NCBI GenBank assembly: GCA_014529385.2
Contig: CM043967.1
Span: forward strand, 13,207,501-13,271,500
Reading direction: 5' to 3'
Source: Adiantum capillus-veneris
Taxonomy: Eukaryota > Streptophyta > Polypodiopsida > Polypodiales > Pteridaceae
Length of the DNA: 64,000 bases
Each line of letters opens with the position of its first letter. Within the stretch, counting starts at the first letter, position 1. Below the pieces are notes generated by a model, which had not been told where the DNA came from, ran no database searches, and worked only from the letters and a program-made list of their open reading frames with translations. The translations under genes were made by a program, and so were the position numbers. Shown one piece after another: positions 1 through 10,500 of this stretch.

Positions 1-2828
1 TTTTGCATTCTCAGGTGTTTTTTTCCATGAAAACTCACCCACAATGGGTTAGGTCATGCATCATAGGAATTTGTGGTTGCCAACTGACAAGTAACAAGAT
101 ATGATGGGCAACATAAGCTCAACAAGGCAAAGAGGCAACACTGGAGCAAAGTTGCGGCAATCTTGGTGGAAACAACACCAACATAAAACAACATGTAACA
201 CTCCTAAAGTTTCTTCCAAGGCGTAAAAGTACAAAAACGGATACCCCAAGGGACACCTATATGCACAACATACGAAAAAGGGCTAAAAATAATTTTGGGG
301 TACCAACCAGCTCAAAGTCAAATTCATCCTCACAAGTTTGAAAGGAGATCCTATTTTTGCTTTCCTAGCGTAAAAACTATCCCACGGGTCTCTAGATTTG
401 TTCTTTATGTCATCTATGGTCACATCCATCTAAACAAAAACATATTCAGCTATATAATTTGTTGTGCACTGTCTTCATTCACTACACAAATTTTCCTCCT
501 TACAAGTAGTCATCTAAACCTGACCACGAATCAAAAGCATGCAATCAAACTTTCTTCCATCATACATTGTAAATCCTTTTGGCAGAGTTTGCTTTCTTTT
601 CTCTTAGGTTTAGCTCTAAATTGTGTTTAATCCCTATGATGAGTCTTTTATCTTCCTTCTTTTCTTCGTAATGCTTTAGAGACCTCTATTGGTGTTAATT
701 CTCTAGGTTTCTTCAAAAAGATGACTATTTGGGCGTTGGGTTTTTTGTAAGCTCTTTTGACCATACTAAGGGACTCTTGAGTAGGCATAATTTCTTCACT
801 CAATTACCCAAAAACCATGAGAAACAATATAAGATATTCATTGTTGAACGAGGTGAAAGTCTGAAGAAGACGTCCACACAATTATCCATGACTTTGAAAC
901 ACTCCAAAATGGACTAATAGAGGTAACTAAATCATTAATTAAGTTTTATTGATGATTGCAAAACAATTGTGGCTCAGATTTTGAAGTTTCTTGAGAGAGT
1001 AGCTATACATGGGAGTGCATTTGTTTGTTTCTTAACGACTAGTCTCATCCAAAAGTTTGCATGCAAGTATGATTGAAGCATATTGGGACGAGGAAGCTTG
1101 TTGTCTTTGAGCGTTTAGAAAAAAAATAAAAAAACCCAAAAAACAATGTTTTCTTTTTTCTTAATACCAACTTGATGCACTCAACAAAATGCTATTTGCT
1201 TGCAATGTTTGAAGCATTTTAAAGACTCCGATATCTCTGAAGACTTCTCAATTTCTGCTCGACTATTTCTAACAAGATGAAAACTTGTTTATCAAAACAA
1301 AATGACTTTCCATGTGGTTTTGATACAGCATTGACAAATTTTCTATCGAGTAAAGCCACTACAAATATTTAGTGCGGCCTTAACAAATCTTCTATCAAGC
1401 AAAGCCACTACAAATATATAGCACTAATTTAAACAAGCAGACCTTTATAGGTCCAATTCTTAGTCATGATAAGCTCAAAATTCCAAGAAGAGAGCTTTTA
1501 AGAATACTAAGATTAATGTGTGAAAGGCTGAAAAAAAAAATTGAGACTTATTGTAAACACACTTTTTTAAAAGCGTCAAAAGAACAGTGACGAGTACAAA
1601 ACCATTGTTAAGTATCTCTCTAGATTTTTGGCCAATACAAATGCACTACAAGGCAAGTTTTAATGAAGAGACATGAACAGCCGATGTTTGTTTAGTTAAC
1701 ATACAAAATCTTCCCTTGGCAAGGGAATCTCTTTAATAAAGAATAGAATACAAGCAAATAACAAAGAATAGAATAGAACAAAGCTGATCAAAATGATCTT
1801 CCACATGTTACCCAATTGTTAACCGCAAACGACAAACTTCAGGAAGCACCTTGATAACAGTAAATGCCACAAATTATTCTTTGTTTTCCCACGCAATCTT
1901 GAAATATTTTAGGATGTGGACAACTTGCAAACAAGATTGGTTTGCACAACAAAGGATGCCTACATGCAATTGTGGAAAATTGACACTAATGTCAAGCCAA
2001 ATGTCAACTTCAAATGTACAATTTCTCCCCAAACATGTGGCATACTTGCCTGCATGTGCAGACAAGATAGTGCACAAGCACATTTGCATCTTTTTGTGCA
2101 TGCACGAGCCCAAGCCCTTGAAAAGATTGTGTGCATGTATCCCCAATGCAGACAAGTGTGTGTATAAAATGTCCCTTTGTGCATGCACAACAGCCACCTC
2201 TCCAAACCCTTCAACCCACTACCATTAGATCCAACCAGAAGGGCTCGAATTGCAAATATGCAAACACTCCATGATCAAGATGTTCAAATTTGCATTGAGC
2301 AGCATCCCCAAAGATCTCACCTGCAAGTGACATCGGAAAAGAGCAATGTGCGACAAGCTTTTGTAAGTGATGCCTTCGGTAAGCATGAAATGCACCCATA
2401 CATGGCACAACCGCAACAATCAATCAGCCATGACGTGCCTTTCAAAAAAGGCATCGGAGCATGAAACATCAACTTCTAAGTGTACGGCATCGGTAAAAAA
2501 ATTATTTGCACCATTGAGATTTCAAAGATTACATGAAACTGTCTAAAATACAATGCAACGGAAAGAGCAATTTCTGCCCCATTGTTGCAACCCAGAGCTT
2601 GATTGAAATGGCAGATTGCCAACTATCATTTTGAAACCTCGCCTACACAAATTTCAAATTGGAACCATTTCGAAGGAGAGTGCAGGAGCCATAAGGCTGT
2701 ATTATTAAAAAAATCATGTGTCTGTCTTTGCAGAGCTTTCACTAACCCTGTCAACACCAAATGTATGGATGAGAAAAATGCCCAGTTTGTTTCTCAGTTA
2801 ATCCACACAAAAAAATGACAAAAGAAAA
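1..2828. other. 3' flank of the PAT gene, no gene recognised
   Basis: AT-rich sequence downstream (on the minus strand) of the acyltransferase stop codon. Open frames here are short, overlap on both strands and resemble no family I know. An imperfect 49-bp tandem duplication lies at about 1332-1429, and a stretch at about 1990-2200 is rich in TGCATG/GTGCA words. I see no transposon coding sequence or LTR end. Confidence 0.5.
1332..1429. repeat. Imperfect tandem duplication, 49-bp period
   Basis: The word TCTATCGAGTAAAGCCACTA at 1342 recurs as TCTATCAAGCAAAGCCACTA at 1391, and the sequence around both copies also matches (two units, a few mismatches). No coding content. Confidence 0.7.
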
Positions 2829-2834
2829 TTTATT
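2829..2834 (-). promoter_or_regulatory. Possible polyadenylation signal of the PAT gene
   Basis: The minus strand reads AATAAA about 50 bases after the TAG stop of the acyltransferase exon. Plant signals are loose, and this hexamer is common by chance in AT-rich DNA, so it is only a candidate for the transcript 3' end. Confidence 0.3.
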
Positions 2835-2883
2835 TTCACAAGCAACCCCAAACCCACTTTTGTCTGTATTGCTTAAAACATCG

Positions 2884-3387
2884 CTACCTTTGTTCAGCAC
2901 CAGCCTTGCTATCCTTGGCTTGACCTTCACTCTTTCCAACAGCTAATGCCAGAATCTCCGGTGTTATCTCCCAACTTCCACTTTTCCGGCCCCAACTGGA
3001 CCTCCTTGGATGGGACCCACTTTTGACATCTGGCACCTCTGTTGGGGGGGGCCGACCCATAGCATGGGTCAAAGCTTCTTCAAAAGAGTCCTTTGCTTCA
3101 GGACTGAAATCATCCACTGTGCTCATCCGTCCTTGTCCTTCATTCATGTCAGATTCCCCCCCCTGCCAAGATCTATTATTATCAGCCTCCAAACTTCCAC
3201 CTGTCTGAGCAGAAGGTTGAAGACTTGTAACAACCTGCCCTGTTGCATCCAGCTGCACCTTCTCCCGGAAGTTGTTTTTTGAGTTTCCAATCGGAGTGCA
3301 GAAAATAGAAATAAAATTCTTCATGATTCCCAGGTTATAAGGATTTATTCTTGTCTCATAACGGTATCTGAAGTTTTCATAAGTCGT
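2884..3387 (-). CDS. PAT exon 5 (TTxE motif and cytosolic tail)
   Basis: Terminal exon of 167 codons plus TAG. The acceptor is CTGCAG at 3393-3388, and the first codons give [10 protein letters not shown], which continues exactly the STNQ end of exon 4. Next come the N-P-Y-N element and an [14 protein letters not shown] segment typical of the family juxtamembrane region, then a hydrophilic tail containing [17 protein letters not shown], a near-C-terminal motif I recall from plant PATs. An ATG inside the exon could suggest a separate 146-residue gene, but the in-frame 21 codons upstream of it match the family, so this is an exon. The stop overlaps a possible donor (AAAG/GTAGCG), so a further exon cannot be fully excluded. 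Confidence 0.93.
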   Translation of the reverse strand, partial: TTYENFRYRYETRINPYNLGIMKNFISIFCTPIGNSKNNFREKVQLDATGQVVTSLQPSAQTGGSLEADNNRSWQGGESDMNEGQGRMSTVDDFSPEAKDSFEEALTHAMGRPPPTEVPDVKSGSHPRRSSWGRKSGSWEITPEILALAVGKSEGQAKDSKAGAEQR

Positions 3388-4401
3388 CTGCAGAAGAAAG
3401 ACTGATCACAGCTCAAATTTATTGCAACAACTTGCATCAAGAATGCATGCATACACAGGCATGTGTCATACACATACTGAATAACAGAAACTGCATTGAC
3501 ATTAATGGTATTATGGTGGTATGAATGCCCTACCAACTATCTTTTTTATGATGTGTCCATGACGAAACTGCTGACATTTTCTGTCATGTGAGTGCCCTAC
3601 TGATGACGTTGTGTGGGTGTGTGTGGGGTGTGCACACAATGCTGCGGAAAGGGGTGGGGGAATTTGTCCTTCTGTCCACACATGCATCTGCGCAGCATAG
3701 TCATGCCTGAATGGACGCAGTGCTGAGATGGCATCTTGACTTCTTTCTACTATTACTATTTAGCATCAATTCCAACGTGACTTCATGAGTGATGAGGTTG
3801 CTACTCCTACACTCACTCACATACAGAGAAAAGAAAGGACGACAAAAATTTTTATTAATGTCTCGTAGAGACCAAAGAGAACTGGCCGAGGAGCTCGCCT
3901 ACGTCCCTGAACGCTGCCCCAACAAGGGGTATTGCCGAATGGTGGCTGCGGTCAGGCTGTTGATCCGACGATTGACCATAGGCGGTCTAGGTAGCTGGGT
4001 GTCACGAAGTGATGACGTGGTGTGCCCATCTGGAAAGAAATGGCCGAGGCCAAGAGAAAACCTTGAGGCTTAATTCCGTAAAATGCGCTGACATGCTGAC
4101 GTTGCAGACTATATGGATGCTGATGTGGCAGGGCTGAATGAAATTTCCATGTTTTGCGCTGGCTGTGCCACGTGGCAGGCTCGATGAATTTCCGCTTTTT
4201 ACTCTGGCAGATTTTGGCAGTTTTTGAGGCCCTGCTTTCAGGCAACCCTTGGGCCTCTCACTTTGCAGAATATCTAGACACAGAGTCTAACAGCAGAGAA
4301 CCCTCGGGAGTTGTACTGTTGCGACTCAATAATAAAGAAACACCGAAAGGGAGTCGGGACAACAGTCTTTGGGGCAGTGCGTCTAGGCAGGGCCCTGTTG
4401 A

Positions 4402-4440
<39 letters not shown>

Positions 4441-7400
4441 GTCAAGTTCATTAATTTTGTAGTTTCTGTTCATGTGTTGCTATTGATTTATCGCTTGGAG
4501 TGTCCAAGCATGTAACAGTGGTAAAAAATCCATACGCTGCCATATGGCATCAGTCCACAATTCGCAGAAAAATTTGTACATCTAGCCATGTGTCATATTC
4601 ATTGCAAATTGCTAGAGTCCGAACTGCTATGCCACGTCTTTAGTCCTCACGCAAGTCTAGTGTGTGTCCCTTCACTTATTTAGGCCCCTCGACAAAACCC
4701 ATAAGTTCGTATTTGTTTTGCATCTTCTTCTTCTTCTAGATTTTAGGCCCCTCAACCGGAATCAACAAATCAAGTTAGTCTTAAACCCGAAAGTCACTCA
4801 GATGTCCTAGTGATGCAATGACACATAAAGAGAACAATTCACATACAAAGGATTCTGGCTTTGACCAAGAGACTGGTATGGACCACCTTTCTAGGGAGAG
4901 GGAATCCAAACGAACGCATTGGACCAATGCATCTATGACCTTGACACAAAAACCCTAACCCTAAAACCCGTCACATACCGCCTTCTAAAATCAAAGCAAT
5001 CATCCTCGATTGTAGGTTACAAATGCTCATACTCCTAACATTCATGCAGATTTCTATCTCACAAATAATTATTTAGTCATGCATTCTTGTGTCATGATGG
5101 CCATGCACACATAAAAGCTAGCTGCAAACACCTCGGGTGCGGTGCGTCTGAAGATACTGTCTTATGGACGGTATCGTAGCCAACACCTATAAAAGGTCAT
5201 TGGATCTTGCTTGGATGTCGATCACTCACCCATGATCTTAGCCAATGCCTATTAGAGATCATTGGATCCTGTTTGTGGTGCCTGCATATAGAGAAAAATC
5301 ATAATCATAATCTTAATTAATTGAAAACTCATACAACTGAATTCTGAGTTCATCCTAATCTACATTTATAGTTCTTTCTTTAATCTATCGTCGTTCCTTG
5401 AGTAGTTTGATTTCTGAAGTTCAACATCAATTCTTTGTTCTTGTGCTTCAATTAAATAGTTCGTTCTCTGGCATCAAATCGAGCATGGTACTTGTAAAAC
5501 CAAGGCATGCCCAACAAAACATCACATCCTCCCAAGTCAATTGGATCTGTAAATGTCTAAACTTGTGTCACGTGCACATCTAACCCTATATGCATGTGGA
5601 CAAGCTACTTCATGACAAGGGTTCAATTAGCTTAGGAAGTGTTCTGGCACCTTTGTGAGTTTGTTCGCAGGCCGTGCATGTCCAGGCACTTAAAATAGAT
5701 GCATATCCTCTGGTTGCACACAGCATGATCGTCAGCATTACCATCAGATTCCATTAGGAGCATTTTACAATGCACGGAACCTATTTTTCCTATTTTAGCC
5801 ATTTTCACTTATTATTAATAAGTGACTTTGTTGAGAAACTGGGTAGGGCAATTTTGCTAAGGAAGCATATAAGAAAAGCTAGCGCTAGCAGTATCTGGCA
5901 GAAGAGGCAGCAAAGACCCAGTTGTTTGGCAGTGCACCTTCTCAGCAAGACCCCCGGCGGAACAACTTAGTGTTTTCAGCCATCAAGAAAGGCCAGCGTT
6001 TTTCAGCCATTGCAGATCAGCCCCAGCGTTTTCTGCAGTTGCAGATCAGCCCGACGTTAGCAGATTCACAGCAGATTCACAGCAGATCCCCTAGCGTTTT
6101 TGCATTTGCAAACTACCATCAGCGTTTGCAGATTCCCGGCGACAAGTACCCCATTAGCATCAGCATTTTGCATTTTCAGCAGTCAGTCTCCGTTCCGCAG
6201 CCCCCAAACCTCGCAACCTTCCAGTAGCAGATCCTCGCCACAAGGTCAGATCAGCCCGCGTTTGCAAATTCAACCCGCTATTCGCAGATTTCAGCATCGT
6301 CGTCATCACCGTCGTCACCGACATAGAGTTAAAATTCAGCAGATACAAGATTTGCAAATTTCTCGTCGTTGTCGTCAACGTCATCGTCGTCGACATTGTC
6401 GGCAAGACCATTGCATTCAGACCATTGTAGAGATTTGTGCAATCAATAGTAGACCGCTCTCGCCATAGAGAGTGGGGCCCTTGGAGGAGGGTTTGACAAC
6501 ATTCTGGTGTCGTATTCTTCTCTCTTTCTTTCAGTCTCAGCACCTTCATGCACAGTGTTTACCCACTTTGTTTGTGATCATTTGCACTCTTTCACTAAAG
6601 GAACGGAAGGCTCTCCCTTCCGTAAGTAAAAGGAACCCTTGAGCACAGTTCGGAGCACTCATCTTGAGCAAAGTTCAACAATCACTTCCGTTGCACCTTA
6701 CATTGGTATCAGAGCTTTGTCAGTGTTCTGTATCACTCAAGGAAAGAACCACAATGAAAGCTTTTGTCCGAAGTTATATGGTTTTTGACATCTTCCTTCG
6801 GAGTGCAACTTTTGGCAGAATGGGGTATCCTGAAATGCTTGCCATGGAAACCCTAGCAGATTATAACTTGAAATTTCTCGACATCTCTCAGTAGATGTCT
6901 CTTCACGAGCAAATGACCTTGGAGGTTCGGTGATTGCTATGTCTTGGGACTACCATCGCCGCCAGAGGAACGCTATCTCTCCAAGAGCTAATGGACTATG
7001 TTGTGGTCGGCTACGACCTTATGGCAGGAATCTAACCCTAATTTTTGGTGCAGGTTTCAGGATGGAAAGTTAGTCGACTTTTCGAGATTGCTTTTTAAGT
7101 TTACTTCTGTTTGGAACTTGTTTGGAATTTGTTTGAAATGGACGGTATCTGTTTTAAACCTGTCTTGATGCCGATTTGAATTGTTTGACTCTGGTTTTAA
7201 TATTGGTTTCATTGATTGGTGATTGTACTCCTGGGTGGAGAAGTGAGAAATACTGTTTTGGTATTGTTTGAACCTCGGAACAACGCAGGCCGATACCTGG
7301 GGAGTTTCGTTGTATGTTTGAAAACCTCGGAACGACACAGGCCGATGCCTGGGGAGCGTTTTGTTGTATGCTAGAAAACCTCGGAACGACGCAGGTCGAT

Positions 7401-10400
7401 GCCTGGAGAGCGCTTGGTTGTATGCTTGAACCTCCAAGCGACGTAGACTGCCGTCTAGGAAGCGTTCGGTTGTACAGTCCTCTGAGCTCATGGCCCGAAC
7501 CTTTTTAGGTTATTTGCGGGGCGAGTGACGAGGTAGTCGTTGAGTAGCTTCATACCGCATATCGTTTGTCTCGAGGAAGTGCTCAGCGGCGTTGTTTGTT
7601 GTGTTTGTAACATGCATATGTGAGCATTTGTGTTGCATTGTGATGTGCCAACTACTGAATATTCCTAATTAAATGAGATTGCTTGGGTATGTAATTTTAG
7701 TGCATGAAGACACCCGTGGAAGATCAGTGCGGTCTGGGTGTGATGGCTAATTTAACTACGCCAGCATATCAAGAGTTCCAAATTAGACGAAAGGAGAAGC
7801 TAACTCCTTGATCAAAACAACCGAAAGGAGAAGCCAACTCCTTGATCAAAAGAGCCGAAAGGAGAAGCCAACTCCTTTTTAAAAAAACACGAACTGATTG
7901 TCCCTCGGAATGACCCTCGGAAATTTTTGAGCTAACTTGAGTAAGTTTGCAGATATGCTGTAATCGCGGACGATTACTCTCTTTCAAGAAGGGAAGATGT
8001 CACAAACTGCTGACGTGTCAAAGCCTCGAAGAATGGAGCCAACTTACAGATGCCGGCAGAGAGCGCTAAACCCTAAGAAGAACAAGTAACAGAAGAAGTC
8101 CTACCAACTTATGGGGACCCCGTCCAATGGGGCCCCAAGCGATATAAAGGATAACAATAAAGCAGAACCCACACACACACACACACAAAGAAAGACTGGC
8201 GCCAATACTGATGACGTGGCAGCTGTACGGGCAATTTTCAGAAATTACGTTGATAGTACTGACGTGGCAAACTGTACGAATCTCCAAGTTTTGCGTCGGT
8301 TGTTGACGTGGTAGTTGTACGGAATTCCGTGATTTACGCTGGCAGATTTTTGGCATTGCTTTTGGACCAGAAGCTTTTGAGTTTGAAGGCTTTTCATGTG
8401 AACTGCTTTTCATAGGCCAAGGGCCTTTAAAATATGTGCTAAGGGCTCATTCGCATGCCTCCTGGAGAAACTGTAGAGTCTAGAGTACCGGCTTGTACTG
8501 TGTTGATGCAATATAAAGAAACACCGAAAGGGGCGGCAAGGTTTGGAGCCAATACTCTCTGGGGTGGAATTCCGCCACTCCGTGTCGCGTGTCGTCTCTC
8601 TCTCTCAATTCAATTGTTATTGAACTGCTTAAAGTCTGTTCAGTCTAATCTTTTTCTATTGGCACGTGGTGCTCGTCTTGTGACAGAAAGAAGAACCTCA
8701 AGAACTCAAGAACTCAAGAACCCAACAACCACAAGAACCCAAGTTCCTCGTGAACTTAAGAACCCAAGACTTTAGTGCCCCAAGCGGAATGGATACTTCG
8801 CATGGAGGTGATGAGCATGGAAGTGGCGAAGAAGAATTTTCCCCACCACGAGGTTTGTTTGACCCTCCCCCTTCCCCATCTACGCCAAGGATTGCACCAA
8901 ATCTTATGGAGGCTTTGGTCAAGACGATGATGGACATGATGATACAGTAAGAAGTACAACGCGCCGCCTTGGAGCACGAGCGCGAAGAAAGAAAGGCGGA
9001 ATTGGATCATGAACGCGAAGAAAGAACGGAAGCCTTAGAGCGTGAGCGCGAGCAAGCATGCTTGGCAGTCGAAGAAAGAAAGGCAGAATTGGATCGCAAG
9101 CGCAAAGAAAGAAAGACAGAATTGGATCGCGAGCACGAAGAAAGACGGTTAGCCTTGGAGCGTGAGCGTGAGCGTGAGCAAGCGCGCTTGGCGGACGAAG
9201 AAAGGAAGGCGGCTATTGAGCTTGAGCGTGAGCAAGCACGCAAAGCCCAACGCAGAGCGGCCGAAGACAAACGAGCGGCCTTGGAGTTAGATCGTGAGGT
9301 GCAGAGAGATCAACACATGCAAGAGTTGGTCCTACAGGTACTCACCTCGAAACCTGAGCTGGCCAAAGATGTTGGTGGTTCATCAAGTGGCGCAAGCAGA
9401 GACTCGAACTCCAACAACCCCGTCACAGAGAAGATCACGTTCAGTAAGTATGACAGCAAGATAGATGCTAGTGTTATTCATTCTTGGTTGCATCAATTTA
9501 ATACTTATTTTGCGACAACTAAGAAGAGAGGGAATAGCAAGGTTTTGACGGCAGCCATGTACCTTGCCGGTGATGCCATTAATTGGTACCACGCATGGCA
9601 AGAGACACAGTTGGCAGCGCACCTAGAGGAGGCCGACGAAGGCGCGCCCCTTTCCTTCAATTGGGCCGACTTCCAAGACAAGCTCAAGGCGCGGTTTATG
9701 CCTCCTCAATACCTAGCGCGGTTGAAAAAAGATTGGCGCAATCTCAAGCAGAATGGTATGCCAGTCATGCCTTTTTCTAACCGTGTTTTCGAACTCGGCA
9801 CCCAATTACGCAAATCGGATGATGAGCGCAAAGAGGTTATCATTGTCACATCAAGGGTCGTATAAAGAAAACATGTCCTAAGATTTAATCTAGTGAATCT
9901 AAAGAACCTACAGAACCCACATCCTCTGTTAATGCCATAAATGAGAACACGAGTGTGACCCAAGTTTATCACGATCCTCCCATTGATAGTCTCTCATTTA
10001 AGTGTTATAGTCATGTGAAGGGTCAGCCTTTTGTTATATTGTTTGATCCAGGCAGTATGCATGATGTGATTGGTGACTCTCTTGTCCAAAGAGCCTGCTT
10101 GGAGGTTAGCAAGACATCTCCTTTCGAGGTGTTGGGCTTCGCTCCAGGTATGGACTCTCTCATTACACGAGAGTGCCTTAATGTGTTATTATGTCACATA
10201 CTGATGACGTGGCGTGCCACAACACACACACATACTCTGCTGGCTGCCCAACACACAAATGGCGACGTGGCTAGCTGCAATACGGACGCCCGCAATTTGC
10301 GGAGGATGTGACACGTGACCAGGCTGTACGGATCCCGCGAATACCGGCATAAAATGCGGAGCTGACACGTGGCAACAACGCACAGAATAAAGCAGGGCAG

Positions 10401-10426
10401 TTTGCTTTTGGCTTTTGGCTACGCAT

Positions 10427-10500
<74 letters not shown>

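Larger units (their letters stand above)
7057..7997 (+). mobile_element. 3' untranslated end of a degraded gypsy element
   Basis: The last 40 bases (AATCGCGGACGATTACTCTC followed by TTTCAAGAAGGGAAGA, ending at 7997) match the segment just before the 3' LTR of Gypsy-1 and Gypsy-2 (AATCGCGGTCGATTACAATG, then a purine tract). A polypurine tract at about 7987-7997 abuts an LTR start. Two tandem repeats (7271-7480 and 7790-7877) lie in this region. No pol sequence is left. Confidence 0.55.

Noticed and set aside
1851-2228. Overlapping frames of 60-125 codons on both strands in the 3' flank
   Set aside because: No domain, no codon bias I can see, heavy overlap between strands, and low-complexity TGCA-rich sequence. 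Not reported as genes.
2884-3324. A separate small minus-strand gene of 146 codons
   Set aside because: In-frame sequence upstream of its ATG encodes [11 protein letters not shown] and continues the acyltransferase; a good acceptor precedes it. It is exon 5.
4940-4975. Interstitial telomere sequence
   Set aside because: Only two to three CCCTAAA-like units; too short to call a telomere remnant.
7057-7491. 144-codon minus-strand frame with repeats
   Set aside because: It is the reverse of a tandem repeat in a gypsy 3' region; the repeat explains the apparent protein repeats.
7057-7997. CRISPR-like array
   Set aside because: Tandem repeats at 7271 and 7790 have contiguous units without unique spacers and lie in a retroelement of a eukaryotic genome.
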